From NCBI GenBank assembly GCA_035511515.1, contig DATKFG010000125.1, positions 1 to 14,826 on the forward strand: a DNA stretch of 14,826 nt, given 5' to 3'. The translations under genes and the position numbers were made by a program. This document shows, one piece after another, positions 13,053 through 14,826 of the stretch. How positions within the stretch are numbered: the first letter of the stretch is position 1; every line of letters starts with the position of its first letter. The notes beneath the pieces were generated by a model. The model saw nothing but the letters and a program-made list of their open reading frames with translations. It was not told where the DNA came from and did not search any database. The DNA comes from VBCK01 sp035511515 (lineage in GTDB: Bacteria; Pseudomonadota; Gammaproteobacteria; Burkholderiales; Burkholderiaceae_F).

Positions 13053-14759
13053 TCAAGGTCCCGCCTTCAGCATCGCATCCCGCCGCGCCTTGAATTCGGT
13101 ACCCGCTTTCCATTGCGGATAGGCGTCGCCCTGCGCCACGTCATAGCCGACCAGGAAAAGCAGTTGTACGTCCTGGACGGCCCCGGACAGGTCCCAGCCG
13201 GGCTTCACGACATCGCTGACCCTGTGATAGTCGTTGCTGGTGTACTCGGCGAGGCTGGCAGCGCCAAAGCCAGCCGGCTTGCCGACGTAGTCGAGGCCGC
13301 GCTTGGTATACAACGCCGGAACGCCGGCGCGGGCGAATTCGAAATGGTCTGCGCGGTAGAAGTAACCGAGCTCCGGATTCTGGTCCGGGTTGACGGTACG
13401 GCCCTGGGTCCGGGCGGCACGGACCAGGCGTTCGTCCAGATCGGAATTGCCCCAGCCGACCACCTCGATGTCACGCGTCGGACCCCAGGTGTTGATCACG
13501 TCCATGTTGATGTCGGCGAGTGTCGTGCGCAGCGGATACAACGGGTTGGAGGCGTAATACTGAGCGCCCAGCAGGCCGCGTTCCTCGGCGGTCGTGGCCA
13601 TGAACAGCACGGTGCGCCGCGGCGCCTGCCCGAGCGCCTTGAAGGCCTTGGCCAGCTCCAGCAGCGCAGCCACCCCCGAGGCGTTGTCGGCCGCGCCGTG
13701 GAAGACCTGGTCGTGCTTGGTGCCCGGCAGCTTGGGGTTCCATCCGAAGTGATCCCAGTGTGCGCTGTAGATCACGTACTCGTCTTTCACCTTCGGATCG
13801 GACCCGTCGATGCGCCCGATCACGTTGGCGGTGTCCAGATCACGCCACTGCTTGGCCACCGTGAGGTCGATCGTGGCTTTGAGCGGCACCGGCCGAAAGT
13901 CGCGCCGCAGCGCCGTTTGCTTGAGCTCGTCCAGATCCCAGCCGGCCGCCGCCAGCAGCGCACGGGCGCGGTCGTGATGAATCCACGCCGGCACCGGCGG
14001 AAAATGCGGGTTCGGCGTCGTGGTGCGGATCTCGAAGTTCTCGCCGCTGTTGGAGTTGACGACCACCTGGTACGGGTAGGCGGCGGTGGCCGTTTCGTGG
14101 ATGATCAGCACGGCCACGGCCCCGCGCGCCGCGGCCTCCTCGTACTTGTAGGTCCAGCGGCCGTAATACGTCATCGCCTTGCCCTTGAACATCCGATCGT
14201 CCAGGCGGCTCGGATCCCGCGGGTCCGGCACCTGGGGATCGTTGATCAGCACCAGCAGCGTCTTGCCGTGCAGGTCGACATCCTTGAAATCGTCCCAGCC
14301 GTACTCGGGCGCCCGCACGCCGTAGCCGACGAACACGAGCTCGGACTGGCGCACCTGGACCTCGGCCTCGCGCCGGTACGACCATGCGACCAGGTCGTCG
14401 GGAATCTTCAGATCGAACCGTTGCCCGTCGACCGTCACCGCAGCCTGCGCGACGGATACATGGCCCGTCATCGGCACGCGCTGAAGGTAGGTTCCGTCGG
14501 GATTGCCCGGTTGCAGTCCGATGCGCTTGAACTCGCCGGTCAGATAGTCGACCGTGACGTCCCCGCCGTGGGTGCCGACCGAGCGGCCCTCGAAGTCATC
14601 CGATGCCAGGACATTGATGTGCTCGAGCATCGCGTGGGCGTCGATCGATTGCAGCGCGGTGGCCACCGCCGTCGATGAAGGCGCCGGCGGTGGGCTGGCG
14701 CACGAGCCAACCAGAACCGAGCCCAGCAAGCCGATGGGAGCGAGCAGTCTGTAGTGCAT
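13053..14759 (-). CDS. M28 family zinc peptidase with PA-type insert, probable lipoprotein
   Basis: This 568-aa protein is a metallo-aminopeptidase-like enzyme. The N-terminus MHYRLLAPIGLLGSVLVGSC has a lipobox-like VGSC, so Cys20 may be acylated, followed by a proline/serine linker. A PA-like domain occupies about 130-320 (LVFVGYGVRAPEYGWDD, GAVAVLIIHE). The M28 catalytic domain follows at about 310-560. Zinc ligands are visible: His334 in AHWDHFG, Asp358 in HGAADNASG, Glu392-Glu393 in TAEERGLLG, Asp420 in INMDVIN and His472 in YRADHFEF. The ATG at 14759 is favoured over an in-frame start at 14789 because it sits 6 nt after AGGAGA and begins the signal peptide. It probably acts in the periplasm or at the envelope on peptides; it is convergent with mfnB and unrelated to it. 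Confidence 0.93.
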   Translation of the reverse strand: MHYRLLAPIGLLGSVLVGSCASPPPAPSSTAVATALQSIDAHAMLEHINVLASDDFEGRSVGTHGGDVTVDYLTGEFKRIGLQPGNPDGTYLQRVPMTGHVSVAQAAVTVDGQRFDLKIPDDLVAWSYRREAEVQVRQSELVFVGYGVRAPEYGWDDFKDVDLHGKTLLVLINDPQVPDPRDPSRLDDRMFKGKAMTYYGRWTYKYEEAAARGAVAVLIIHETATAAYPYQVVVNSNSGENFEIRTTTPNPHFPPVPAWIHHDRARALLAAAGWDLDELKQTALRRDFRPVPLKATIDLTVAKQWRDLDTANVIGRIDGSDPKVKDEYVIYSAHWDHFGWNPKLPGTKHDQVFHGAADNASGVAALLELAKAFKALGQAPRRTVLFMATTAEERGLLGAQYYASNPLYPLRTTLADINMDVINTWGPTRDIEVVGWGNSDLDERLVRAARTQGRTVNPDQNPELGYFYRADHFEFARAGVPALYTKRGLDYVGKPAGFGAASLAEYTSNDYHRVSDVVKPGWDLSGAVQDVQLLFLVGYDVAQGDAYPQWKAGTEFKARRDAMLKAGP

Positions 14760-14765
14760 CAGGCG

Positions 14766-14771
14766 TCTCCT
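14766..14771 (-). promoter_or_regulatory. Ribosome binding site of the M28 peptidase
   Basis: Reading the minus strand, AGGAGA ends 6 nt before the ATG at 14759. It is one of the strongest Shine-Dalgarno matches in the window and fixes the start just ahead of the signal peptide. Confidence 0.7.
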
Positions 14772-14826
14772 GGCGCGATCGCCGGGCACCGACCGCGCAT
14801 CACTGCCACCCGTACCGCCTCAGATA

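Noticed and set aside
13113..14678. 521-aa plus-strand frame opposite the M28 peptidase
   Set aside because: The minus strand carries all M28 zinc ligands, a signal peptide and a strong ribosome binding site; the plus frame shows no domain.

Overview
The window is a high-GC bacterial chromosome segment, densely coded. Its operon structure relies on ATGA/TGATG stop-start overlaps. The gene set is TauE, CysI, DUF934, CysH, CysD and CysN, followed by tetrahydromethanopterin/methanofuran-type genes. This suggests a proteobacterium, most likely a betaproteobacterium of the Burkholderiales type with C1-transfer (methylotroph-like or formaldehyde-detoxifying) capacity. The lineage is an inference from gene order and family resemblance, not from a marker gene.

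Layout. (1) 1-102: a copy, cut by the window edge, of a palindromic repeat. (2) 141-1118, minus: an HtrA-like serine protease with a PDZ domain and no visible signal peptide. (3) 1283-7338, plus: a sulfate-assimilation operon. It encodes a TauE/SafE permease, siroheme sulfite reductase (CysI), DUF934 protein, iron-sulfur APS reductase (CysH) and the two ATP sulfurylase subunits (CysD, CysN). A second, complete copy of the palindromic repeat (two perfect 43-nt arms around a 43-nt spacer) sits between cysD and cysN. (4) 7381-7911: an exported protein of unknown function. (5) 8025-8944: an ECF-type sigma factor overlapping a small two-helix membrane protein, probably its regulator. (6) 8990-9352: a VOC/glyoxalase-fold protein. 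(7) 9428-10012, minus: a rhomboid protease. (8) 10162-12989, plus: a possible 46-aa protein, then a dihydropteroate-synthase-like DUF6513 protein, a DUF447 protein and MfnB, tied by overlaps and belonging to the H4MPT/methanofuran C1 pathway. (9) 13053-14759, minus: a probable lipoprotein M28 zinc peptidase with a PA-type insert.

How the genes work together. CysDN makes APS from sulfate and ATP, CysH reduces APS to sulfite, and CysI reduces sulfite to sulfide. No cysC or cysJ is present in the window, which fits a direct APS route and a non-CysJ electron donor. TauE may export excess sulfite or a related anion. The DUF6513-DUF447-MfnB group is part of the cofactor/C1 gene set that in bacteria accompanies formaldehyde oxidation; its catalytic partners are not in the window.

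The most interesting structure is the repeat at the cysD/cysN junction. A 46-codon ORF starts at the cysD stop (TGATG), reads through the whole hairpin and ends 5 nt before the present cysN ATG. The right arm of the repeat supplies cysN's purine-rich ribosome binding site. This looks like an insertion at or near an ancestral cysD-cysN overlap that has become a new translation-initiation region. No RNA genes, CRISPR arrays or transposase genes were seen.
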